The notes below the pieces were generated by a model, which saw only the letters and a program-made list of their open reading frames with translations, made no database searches and was not told the origin of the DNA. Of a DNA stretch of 64,000 nucleotides, positions 21,452 through 31,178 are shown in pieces. The DNA lies in NCBI GenBank assembly GCA_009103225.1, contig RHPI01002990.1, forward strand, positions 405,089 to 469,088, written 5' to 3'. The DNA comes from Chlorokybus atmophyticus (Eukaryota; Streptophyta; Chlorokybophyceae; Chlorokybales; Chlorokybaceae). Positions within the stretch are counted from its first letter, which is position 1; every line of letters starts with the position of its first letter. The translations under genes and the position numbers were made by a program.

Positions 21452-21525
21452 CGACCACAACGGGAATCGAACCCGCGACCTCTGGATCCGAAGTCCAACG
21501 CGCTAATCCACTGCGCTATGCGGTC
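21452..21525 (-). tRNA. tRNA-Arg (anticodon UCG)
   Basis: The reverse complement folds as a full cloverleaf of 74 nt. The acceptor stem is GACCGCA with TGTGGTC and a G discriminator. The anticodon stem TTGGA/TCCAG carries the loop CTTCGGA, giving anticodon TCG, which reads CGA. The T loop is TTCGATT. The internal promoter blocks (TAGCGCAGTGG and GGTTCGATTCC) are present. No intron and no encoded CCA are seen, as expected for a nuclear gene. The sequence is close to plant nuclear tRNA-Arg(UCG). The 5' module of the unidentified repeat family begins about 10-20 bases upstream of its 5' end. Confidence 0.93.
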
Positions 21526-21533
21526 ATCTGTTT

Positions 21534-22500
21534 TGATAGCGTGTAAGTCTTGTTATATATTGCATGCTGTTAAATAGTAAACGGAAGCAATTGACCAATC
21601 TTTGTTCGTTCCTAAGTTCCGACCATCAACTTCCATCCGCCCCCTGTTTAAATAGAATGTAAGTCCAGCAATTGTATTTGATATCCGTCAAATAGCAAAC
21701 GGAAGCAATTGACATCAACTTCCATCCGCCGCCGGAAGTAGGCGGAGGGGGTCTGCCAGTTGCGATGTGGCTGACATGGCCAGGGATGGCGCCCAAAGTT
21801 GGCGCCGCGGAGTACGGGCGTCTTAGCGCAGACGCCGCGCGGTACGGGCGCTTGCGGTTGTGGCCCTGGCAGGAGCGCATGGAGCCATGCGCCCTGCGCT
21901 GGATCCTCCGCTCTGTTCATGTTGCTGCGGCCGCCCAGGGGGGGCGGCGGCGGCGGTGGCGATCGGGATTAGGGTTGACAGCTCAAGCCAGCGGACGGCT
22001 GTGCGTCGGAATCTCTCGCCCACCTCTGCTTTTCGGACGCGCTGCTTGGACAAAGTTGCTGCCGACAGCAAAGGTAAGTGCCTGCCGCCTGTGGCACAGT
22101 CTGCTACACCATCGTATTGGTCAATAATGCGAAACGTTGCGCTAGGTACAGGTAGTAGTAGTCGTGCGTAAGTAGGCCCGTATGCATGTTAGGCATAGAG
22201 GCAGTGCCAGCAAACAACACAGCAGCAGCAGCGGCATTCCTTTGCACCCATCATGCTGTGCTTTCATGGAACGTTCAGTCAGCAGCAGTACGCGTTTACG
22301 TCTCATCTGAATTTCGTGGCTTTAGTGCAACCGATGACGGAAATCGAAACTCACTGCTATATGTACGCAAATACAAGCACGGAACACGGTCCCCTCGGCC
22401 GTCGATGGCGGCGATGACGCGGTAGAGTCAGAGCAGGGCGGCGAAGTCCGCACGATGACACCTGGCGCGCTCCGCCGCCCCTTTTGCTCAGTGGGCTGCG
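21534..22500 (+). repeat. 5' module of the unidentified gene family, copy 1
   Basis: This segment recurs with high similarity at 34043-34900 and 42175-43000. It holds two short tandem units (aatagcaaacggaagcaatt words), a GC-rich leader (gatgtggctgacatggccag) and a putative exon ending ALRTRCLDKVAADSK-type or, here, SAFRTRCLDKVAADSK, followed by a clear donor gtaagt at 22074. After the exon the non-coding part (gcagtgccagcaaacaacac onward) is also shared, so the whole DNA segment was duplicated. Coding start is uncertain (21860 or the inner Met of MRPALDPP). No known domain. Confidence 0.6.
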
Positions 22501-22544
22501 GCGTACGGCGAGAGGATGCAGCGCAGTACGGGCAGTTTAACATG

Positions 22545-25500
22545 GGCACCTCTCCTGCATGGATCCATGCAGGGGAGGCACCCTCCCTTGCCTCTCTGCC
22601 TGCCTTGGCGCCTTGGCGTTCAGCCGCCGCCTGCAGCGACTGTCCTGCTGTCCAGCTATCCTGTAATGTGGCCTTTGGGGTTTCAATTGGTGGAGCTTGG
22701 GGCCGGCTGCTGTTGCCGACTCGGATAGGACGAACTTGGTCGTGCTGCAGCCTGCCTGGTGAGCGTTACACTCACCATCAAATTCAACGTGTGACTTGGT
22801 GATTTGTGCTAACCCTAATCTCAGCTTACTCACTCACTCACTCACTCACCCTGCCTGCATTCGTTCTTACTCACTTCAAGTCGCTACCCGGGTAGTTTGT
22901 TTTTGTTTTTTTGACTAATTATACTCGATCTGAGCATGTTTCCCTGTTTCACTCAGTTTGCTGCTCACGCACCCGCCTTCCTTCCCATACTCGCCACCAG
23001 TCAACTACTACTCAATTTGCACATGCTTATTTATAATTTGCAGCCCACTTCCGCACACGGCTTGCTGATCACTCACATTCAAACACTTGCTCACTCACAC
23101 TCAGTTGGGTATGTTAGCTACACTCTCACAGCCTCCCTCCCTGCCTCTCTCCCCAACAAACTCATTACACTTCATTCTCAATCCGTGCACATCCACTTAC
23201 CCACTTGGTTTACTACTCATTCACACTTGTGCACACTTACTCACTCACTCCCGCACCGTTGAGTTTGGTCCCTCCGTCCCTTGCTCAGTACAATTTATTT
23301 TCAGTCCGGGCATCTTCACTCCCTCCCTCCCTCCCTCACTCAGTCATACTCACCCTCAACTGCACATCCACTTACCCGCTTGGTTTGCTGCTTACTCACA
23401 CTTGCACACTCACTCACTCAGTCCCACACCTCCGTCCCTTACTCACTACAACTCATTTTCAGGGCATCTACACTCACCATCACGGCAACGGTTGCACCTT
23501 CACTCATCCACTAACTGACTCACTCACTCGCTCAGTCACATGCATGCTCATACTCACCATCCCGCAGCAGCCAGGTGTGGACTGACTCAGCGGATAGAGT
23601 GCGTGAGTGAGTTTGCGAGCGAGCAATACACAGGGACTCCAAGCTAGCTACAACTCTCAGCCTGCAATCCCAACACACATTCGAGTCACTCATTCACTGA
23701 CGTACTCACTCTCGCTTGCGCACGCACTCACAGTCTGGTACACTTACACACCCTCCCTCTCTCCCTTATTTGCTGCGACTTCAAGCTCAAACCCGTGTTG
23801 TCTCACTTACCCACTCACCCACAGACATCCTCCCGCAGCAGCCAAGCTCGGAGGATGTCGTTCATATCCAAGGACCGCGGGTTGGGGAGGATTTCAAAGG
23901 CTTTCGTTCGTACTCGGGGAGTGGACATTCTGCACGACGCATATGCACGCCTACAGGACGGGTAGGGTGTTCACTTGCGTGCGTGCGCGCGTGTGTGTAA
24001 TGTGCGCTGCATTTGTGATTGTGATTGTGCGTGTGTTGGTGGCAATCAATGAACTCTGTGCTGCAGGGCTGAGCGGCGCAGGATGTGGAAGCCGGGTGAA
24101 CCCTGGGATGACCTCAACGCCGTGTGCCTTCACCTCCGCGCGCTGGTGGCCTCAGCAAGCAAACCCGCCCTCGGACGACTTGTGTGTTTTGAAGCTCGCC
24201 AAGTTGGCGCCTGGATCCTCGCTCACTCGGGCTAGCCTGCTGCGCCTGGCGCTCATCACGTGGATCCTCGAGCTGCCCCTTGGCGACCCCCTGCGCCACG
24301 CGCAGACATGGCGAGACATAGCCTCGCACCCTTCCCTTCACGGCGAAGACCTGCACCAAACCGTGCGCATGTCCTATTATGCACGCTTTGTGCATGGCTT
24401 CGATCTCTTGGATCAGGCCGTGCTCATGCTAGAGACCTCCTTGACAGACGCTCAGGTATGTATATGCGTGCGTGCGCGTTGTGTTAATATAATCTCGGTG
24501 TCTTCAACACACAAGTTGTGTGAGCGAGCTGAACTAGCAAAGTACACACCCCTGTGTGCAGCTGGTTGCACAGGCTAACAAGTGTGCCCATGTTTAATGC
24601 GTGTGCCGCAGTGTGCACTGACTGGCTTGTGTTTCTCCTGTTTCAGATCTCCCTCCTGTTGAGCATGCTTGGCCTCTGGCGCGACTCTCGCGAGGGGTGC
24701 TCTCCGGAGAGCAATCATCGCGCCAGGCAATACGAAGAGGTGTTTCGGCGGCTGTCTGCTGGCTATAGGGTTACTGAGGAACAAGGTGAAGACACTTACA
24801 GTCAGGAGGAGGGAGAGGACCTCGCCAACTGCGGCTCCGTCAAGCACTTCCTCACCTTGAGTGACGGGTGTCATCCTTGCGCTCTGCTGACCAGCGCAAG
24901 ACCTCTACCCCGTCTGCAGCGAACCTTCAGCACGCTCCCGTTCACATTCCCCACGCACAGCCTGGTGATGGCGAGCCATCATCTGGTATCCATGGTCAAC
25001 GTGCGGGCGTCTGAACGGGGGTACGTCCCTCGAGGCGGCCGCGGCCTCGATCGCGACCGTTACCTTGATTCCCTCCATTGCACGGGTGCAGCCCCGGCCT
25101 TCAATTGGCGCACTGCCGTCAGCACCATCAAGGAGGCCACAACGTCTTGGAGTACAACCGGGGTCATGGACTTCATGCGCGCTGCAGCTAGGAAGATAGA
25201 GGTCGTGTACCATCGCACGATCTCGTCGGCGTGGTACATGGAACCCCCCCAGTGGAGCCGCTTCCCTCTGGACACAGACCTGTTGGCTCTCGTGCTCGCC
25301 ACGCCGTACTACACAGCCACGAAAGACCTGCAGCCTCTCCAGGCTCCGGTGGCAGCCAGTGGTGGCTACAATCCCAAGTGTGCGCGCACCTACCTGCGCT
25401 ATCGCTCGTGTGCTGATGCATGTTGGGGGTGTCACGAAACTGATCAACCGATCGCTGTGCAGGAGTAGCTTGGGCAACCTTATACGATGCTTGGAGGCCT

Positions 25501-26140
25501 TGGGGCTGCTCTCCGGCGCTGATCTTGCCCCTGAAGTCCTAGAGGAGCTCTGGATGACTCAAGGGGGTGCGCGACGCTTGTACCGAACCATGATCAGCCA
25601 GGCTGAACCTTACATGGACGTGCACGTCGGGGAGGTGGCAGACATCCTCTGCGCTCCTGCGTACCAGGTGCGCACTTGGTTCTGAATGCTGCTTGCAATG
25701 ATATGCAAACGTGCTGCTTCATGCTCTCAACCGCACAGGACCTCGCACATGTGCCTGGCCGAGCCGACATCATGCAGCTCGCTGCCTGCGGCCGGTCGCT
25801 CCTGGAGTTGGCTCGACGCATGAAGCAGGTCAGCATGCTGACGTGGAGCATGCTGAAGTTTGAAAAGCTACCCGGTATTGGCCACATCACCCTGGAGGTG
25901 CATTGGGCCGATAATAAGAATCAAGACAGCACGGTGCGTGCAAGAACTGTGCAGTGATTTGCTGAACCAATGCCATTGACATAACAACTTACACTGTGTG
26001 TGTGTTTTCAGCAACTCTATACTCGCGGCGGCATCTACGACGAGGCCGCTGTCTTTGATCTTATCCGGCTCGCACATTACTTCAACTTGCTTTCGCATAG
26101 CGATCTGCCATTAGGAGGACTCGCTGCGCTGCCTCCACTT
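22545..26140 (+). repeat. Left arm of a ~7.5 kb inverted duplication
   Basis: This arm is the reverse complement of 26684-30117. Protein translations of the inner 2.5 kb are identical between arms, residue for residue, over several hundred residues. The outer kilobase differs by scattered bases and by a ~175-base segment (about 23215-23390) absent from the right arm, which is bounded by a direct repeat of cacatccacttaccc. The inner breakpoint is sharp (aagtgg complement at 26140/26684). The outer edge carries the perfect 20-bp palindrome cctgcatggatccatgcagg (22554-22573). Confidence 0.9.
22674..26140 (+). pseudogene. Unidentified multi-exon family gene, N-terminal part (plus-strand copy in left arm)
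   Basis: I recognise no domain. Likely exons are 22674-22758, 23854-23961 (start MSFISKDRGLGRISKAF), 24067-24455, 24646-25468 and on to about 25671, 25741-25932 and 26012-26140, with GT-AG borders. Content includes LHGEDLHQTVRMSYYARFVH and LLDQAVLMLETSLTDAQ, which parallel LHGRDEFNFVAKLVFGFRT and LDEAAVAI in the copies at 36159 and 44297. The frame changes at about 24170 and again at about 25400. Both changes are present in the right arm too, so they predate the duplication or reflect consensus error. The gene is cut at 26140 in mid-exon. Introns are rich in TCACTCACTC. Not retroviral, no reverse transcriptase seen. Confidence 0.5.
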
Positions 26141-26683
26141 CTGAGGCAAAGAGGTAATGAGACAGGTGAGTGAGATGGAAGCATTCAACACAAACAAACA
26201 CGAATGCAAGCCATACAGCTGCCTCGCCCGCGCGCACGCACGTACGAGGCAGCAGGGGCAGACCGAATGAGACAGATGGACGAGCTTGAATCATACAACA
26301 CAAACAACTTGTTGAACACACGAAGCAAAGAGTTACTGATCGTGGACACAAGGCATGCACGTGTATGAGACGAGCACGTGCCGACAGAGTGCAGCAGCAA
26401 GCAACATGTTCAAGCGTGTGCTTACTTGTCAACGAAGCCAGCCTGGGCCGCAACGGTGGGCTCTTGAAAGTCGAAATGGAGGCTGCCGTCCAGCACCCAC
26501 GGTACGAAGACTCCCGTGGTAGTGGCGCCTGCGCGGACGCCATGCGCGTCGATGTCGAACCCTGCTGTGCGAAGCATCACCAGGGCAGCCTGTTGAAGCT
26601 TCACTGTGGGCCATGCCTCCCCAGTCGGCAGTCCCTGTGGTGTCAGATCCTGGAAGAGAGGTTGCTGCCACGCCAGCGGGTGC
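26141..26683 (-). other. Spacer of the inverted duplication (exon end plus intron, inverted)
   Basis: Read on the minus strand, this continues the right-arm gene: the exon runs to 26422 with HPLAWQQPLFQDLTPQGLPT and ends AGFVDK at a donor gtaagc. The following intron (26421-26141 minus) is a diverged copy of the plus-strand intron at 30118-30380. So the order is A+, then inverted A-B-b, then b-C in plus orientation. Part B exists only in the inverted copy. Confidence 0.7.
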
Positions 26684-28970
26684 AAGTGGAGGCAGCGCAG
26701 CGAGTCCTCCTAATGGCAGATCGCTATGCGAAAGCAAGTTGAAGTAATGTGCGAGCCGGATAAGATCAAAGACAGCGGCCTCGTCGTAGATGCCGCCGCG
26801 AGTATAGAGTTGCTGAAAACACACACACAGTGTAAGTTGTTATGTCAATGGCATTGGTTCAGCAAATCACTGCACAGTTCTTGCACGCACCGTGCTGTCT
26901 TGATTCTTATTATCGGCCCAATGCACCTCCAGGGTGATGTGGCCAATACCGGGTAGCTTTTCAAACTTCAGCATGCTCCACGTCAGCATGCTGACCTGCT
27001 TCATGCGTCGAGCCAACTCCAGGAGCGACCGGCCGCAGGCAGCGAGCTGCATGATGTCGGCTCGGCCAGGCACATGTGCGAGGTCCTGTGCGGTTGAGAG
27101 CATGAAGCAGCACGTTTGCATATCATTGCAAGCAGCATTCAGAACCAAGTGCGCACCTGGTACGCAGGAGCGCAGAGGATGTCTGCCACCTCCCCGACGT
27201 GCACGTCCATGTAAGGTTCAGCCTGGCTGATCATGGTTCGGTACAAGCGTCGCGCACCCCCTTGAGTCATCCAGAGCTCCTCTAGGACTTCAGGGGCAAG
27301 ATCAGCGCCGGAGAGCAGCCCCAAGGCCTCCAAGCATCGTATAAGGTTGCCCAAGCTACTCCTGCACAGCGATCGGTTGATCAGTTTCGTGACACCCCCA
27401 ACATGCATCAGCACACGAGCGATAGCGCAGGTAGGTGCGCGCACACTTGGGATTGTAGCCACCACTGGCTGCCACCGGAGCCTGGAGAGGCTGCAGGTCT
27501 TTCGTGGCTGTGTAGTACGGCGTGGCGAGCACGAGAGCCAACAGGTCTGTGTCCAGAGGGAAGCGGCTCCACTGGGGGGGTTCCATGTACCACGCCGACG
27601 AGATCGTGCGATGGTACACGACCTCTATCTTCCTAGCTGCAGCGCGCATGAAGTCCATGACCCCGGTTGTACTCCAAGACGTTGTGGCCTCCTTGATGGT
27701 GCTGACGGCAGTGCGCCAATTGAAGGCCGGGGCTGCACCCGTGCAATGGAGGGAATCAAGGTAACGGTCGCGATCGAGGCCGCGGCCGCCTCGAGGGACG
27801 TACCCCCGTTCAGACGCCCGCACGTTGACCATGGATACCAGATGATGGCTCGCCATCACCAGGCTGTGCGTGGGGAATGTGAACGGGAGCGTGCTGAAGG
27901 TTCGCTGCAGACGGGGTAGAGGTCTTGCGCTGGTCAGCAGAGCGCAAGGATGACACCCGTCACTCAAGGTGAGGAAGTGCTTGACGGAGCCGCAGTTGGC
28001 GAGGTCCTCTCCCTCCTCCTGACTGTAAGTGTCTTCACCTTGTTCCTCAGTAACCCTATAGCCAGCAGACAGCCGCCGAAACACCTCTTCGTATTGCCTG
28101 GCGCGATGATTGCTCTCCGGAGAGCACCCCTCGCGAGAGTCGCGCCAGAGGCCAAGCATGCTCAACAGGAGGGAGATCTGAAACAGGAGAAACACAAGCC
28201 AGTCAGTGCACACTGCGGCACACGCATTAAACATGGGCACACTTGTTAGCCTGTGCAACCAGCTGCACACAGGGGTGTGTACTTTGCTAGTTCAGCTCGC
28301 TCACACAACTTGTGTGTTGAAGACACCGAGATTATATTAACACAACGCGCACGCACGCATATACATACCTGAGCGTCTGTCAAGGAGGTCTCTAGCATGA
28401 GCACGGCCTGATCCAAGAGATCGAAGCCATGCACAAAGCGTGCATAATAGGACATGCGCACGGTTTGGTGCAGGTCTTCGCCGTGAAGGGAAGGGTGCGA
28501 GGCTATGTCTCGCCATGTCTGCGCGTGGCGCAGGGGGTCGCCAAGGGGCAGCTCGAGGATCCACGTGATGAGCGCCAGGCGCAGCAGGCTAGCCCGAGTG
28601 AGCGAGGATCCAGGCGCCAACTTGGCGAGCTTCAAAACACACAAGTCGTCCGAGGGCGGGTTTGCTTGCTGAGGCCACCAGCGCGCGGAGGTGAAGGCAC
28701 ACGGCGTTGAGGTCATCCCAGGGTTCACCCGGCTTCCACATCCTGCGCCGCTCAGCCCTGCAGCACAGAGTTCATTGATTGCCACCAACACACGCACAAT
28801 CACAAATGCAGCGCACATTACACACACGCGCGCACGCACGCAAGTGAACACCCTACCCGTCCTGTAGGCGTGCATATGCGTCGTGCAGAATGTCCACTCC
28901 CCGAGTACGAACGAAAGCCTTTGAAATCCTCCCCAACCCGCGGTCCTTGGATATGAACGACATCCTCCGA
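26422..28970 (-). pseudogene. Unidentified family gene, inverted copy in right arm
   Basis: This is the mirror image of the left-arm gene, with the same exons, splice sites and the same two frame changes. It extends further than the plus copy: after the LLSHSDLPLGGLAALPPL segment it continues in frame (HPLAWQQPLFQDL, then GVFVPWVLDGSLHFDFQEP) to the donor after AGFVDK. It therefore holds the part of the gene that the plus-strand copy has lost. No function can be proposed. Confidence 0.5.
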
Positions 28971-30117
28971 GCTTGGCTGCTGCGGGAGGATGTCTGTGGG
29001 TGAGTGGGTAAGTGAGACAACACGGGTTTGAGCTTGAAGTCGCAGCAAATAAGGGAGAGAGGGAGGGTGTGTAAGTGTACCAGACTGTGAGTGCGTGCGC
29101 AAGCGAGAGTGAGTACGTCAGTGAATGAGTGACTCGAATGTGTGTTGGGATTGCAGGCTGAGAGTTGTAGCTAGCTTGGAGTCCCTGTGTATTGCTCGCT
29201 CGCAAACTCACGCACTCTATCCGCTGAGTCAGTCCACACCTGGCTGCTGCGGGATGGTGAGTATGAGCATGCATGTGACTGAGTGAGTGAGTGAGTGAGT
29301 GAGTCAGTTAGTGGATGAGTGAAGGTGCAACCGTTGCCGTGATGGTGAGAGTGGATGCCCTGAAAATGAGTTGTAGTGAGTAAGGGACGGAGGTGTGGGA
29401 CTGAGTGAGTGAGTGTGCAAGTGTGAGTAAGCAGCAAACCAAGTGGGTAAGTGGATGTGCACGGATTGTTAATGAAGTGTAATGAGTTTGTTGGGGAGAG
29501 AGGCAGGGAGGGAGGCTGTGAGAGTGTAGCTAACATACCGAACTGAGTGTGAGTGAGCAAGTGTGTGAATGTGAGTGATCAGCAAGCCGTGTGCGGAAGT
29601 GGGCTGCAAGCTATAAATAAGCATGTGCAAATTGAGTATGACTGGTGGCGAGTATGAGAAGGAAGGCGGGTGCGTGAGCAGCAAACTGAGTGAAACAGGG
29701 GAACCTGCTCAGATCGAGTATAATTAGTCAAAAAAACAACAACAGTCAAAAACACAACAAAAACAAACTACCCAGGTAGCGACTTGAAGTGAGTAAGAAC
29801 GAATGCAGGCAGGGTGAGTGAGTGAGTGAGTGAGTAAGCTGAGATTAGGGTTAGCACAAATCACCAAGTCACACGTTGATTTTGATGGTGAGTGTAACTC
29901 ACCGGGCAGGCTGCAGCACGACCAAATTTGTTCTATCCGAGTCGGCAACAGCAGCCGGCCCCAAGCTCCACCAATTGAAACCCCGAAGGCCAAGTAATAG
30001 GACAGCTCGACAGCTGGACAGTCGCTGCAGGCGGCGGGAGGAAGGCGCCAAGATCGCCAAGGCAGAGAGGCAAGGGGAGGGCGCCTCCCCTGCATGGATC
30101 CATGCAGGGGTGCCCAT
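26684..30117 (-). repeat. Right arm of the ~7.5 kb inverted duplication
   Basis: It is the reverse complement of 22545-26140, lacking the ~175-base segment described there. The outer edge is marked by a 24-bp perfect palindrome (30087-30110, centred on ggatcc), and homology ends at ggtgcccat (30109-30117). Confidence 0.9.
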
Positions 30118-30380
30118 CCTCTCATACACGTGCATGCCTTGTGTCCACGTGCAGTAACTCTTTGCTTCGTGTGTTCAACAAGTTGTTTGTGTTGTATGAT
30201 TCAAGCTCTCTTCCATCTGTCTCATTCAGTCTGCCCCGGCTGCCTCGTACGTGCGTGCGCGCGTGCGAGGCAGCTGTATGGCTTGCATTCGTGTTGGTGA
30301 GTTTGTTTGTTTGTTTGTTTGTGTTGAATGCTTCCATCTCACTCACCTGTCTCATTACCTCTTTGCTATGTGCACAGCTC
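30118..30380 (+). repeat. Intron sequence shared between three introns (introner-like candidate)
   Basis: The intron body (tcaagctctc, catctgtctcattcagtctg, a GCTGCCTCG...CGAGGCAGC hairpin at 30239-30274 and ttcgtgttgg) recurs inverted at 26141-26400. It also recurs in a different intron of the same gene at about 31625-31795, which carries the hairpin at 31668-31719. It ends in the acceptor tgtgcacag at 30380. Confidence 0.6.
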
Positions 30381-31178
30381 AAAGATAATGCTGCAGTACG
30401 TGAGGTCCCTTGCTACAAGGGCGGCCCAGATTGCCAAGAGACATGGGCTGCTAGCATCCGACAGCGTTCCCGACACCCGCGAAGACAGCAATACCAAAGT
30501 TCAGCGGTCAGCAACATTGATGCAACTGCTGCATATGCAGCGCGCAGACGAGGCGGTCCGCCGTCGCGCGGGACGTCATCTCCGAATCAGTCACCCGCCG
30601 ACAAGGGTGGGACTTCGACACGGCCCCTAAGGGGATCGCAGGTAGGTGCACGTGCATGCACGTCTCTGTTCTGCTTGAAACTGATGTGATACTCATAGAC
30701 GGCGTCTTGGCCGCAGCTCTGCGTGCGGCCCAAGACGAGTACAAACAGAAGTGCAGGAAAGAACCCCGACAGCAAGCCTGCACGACGAGGTCGTGCCCGT
30801 GGCGCGCATTCGCGAGGTCCGTACTGTCCAAGTCCAGGAGCTGGAGCAGCAACGGCGCACCCTCCTCAACGATTATGCGGCGCGCGCAAGGACAAACACG
30901 GGCATGTCGGGGAGCCGGCATGCGACAATGCCGCCTGAGGTGAAACGCGAGGTCGACCGCATCTCTGCACAGCTCAGAGCACTCCTCGACAAGGGCGGGC
31001 TCCAAGCCATGCATGCCGAGCTGGATGGCATGCAAGTCAACCCCTCGTCAACCCGTCTGGAGGGAGAGCGTGACACAATGCACCCCGACTTGAACAGAGT
31101 CCTCGACGCTCTGCGCAGGCGTGGCAGCGCGGCGGGCCACACCACGTTGACCGCGTTCATTGCTGCAGGTCCGGAGTC
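30381..31178 (+). pseudogene. Unidentified family gene, middle part with shifting frames
   Basis: The exon from 30381 reads SKIMLQYVRSLATRAAQIAK and later MQRADEAVR, then moves to another frame for RDVISESVTRRQGWDFDTAP before a donor gtaggt at 30640. The next exon (from about 30717) reads LRAAQDEYKQKCRK, then in a third frame VRTVQVQELEQQRRTLLNDY and PEVKREVDRISAQLRALLDK, a coiled-coil-like stretch. Each piece looks protein-like but no single frame holds them, so the segment is called broken. Sequencing indels are an alternative explanation. Confidence 0.45.

Noticed and set aside
22936-23600. Overlapping Ser/Thr/His/Leu-rich frames in TCACTCAC repeats
   Set aside because: Generated by the TCACTC repeat, which lies in introns bounded by good splice sites.
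24067-24455. Explaining the frame change near 24170 by a tiny intron
   Set aside because: The only GT...AG pair at the position would give an intron of about ten bases; a true frameshift or consensus error is more likely, and it is shared by both arms.
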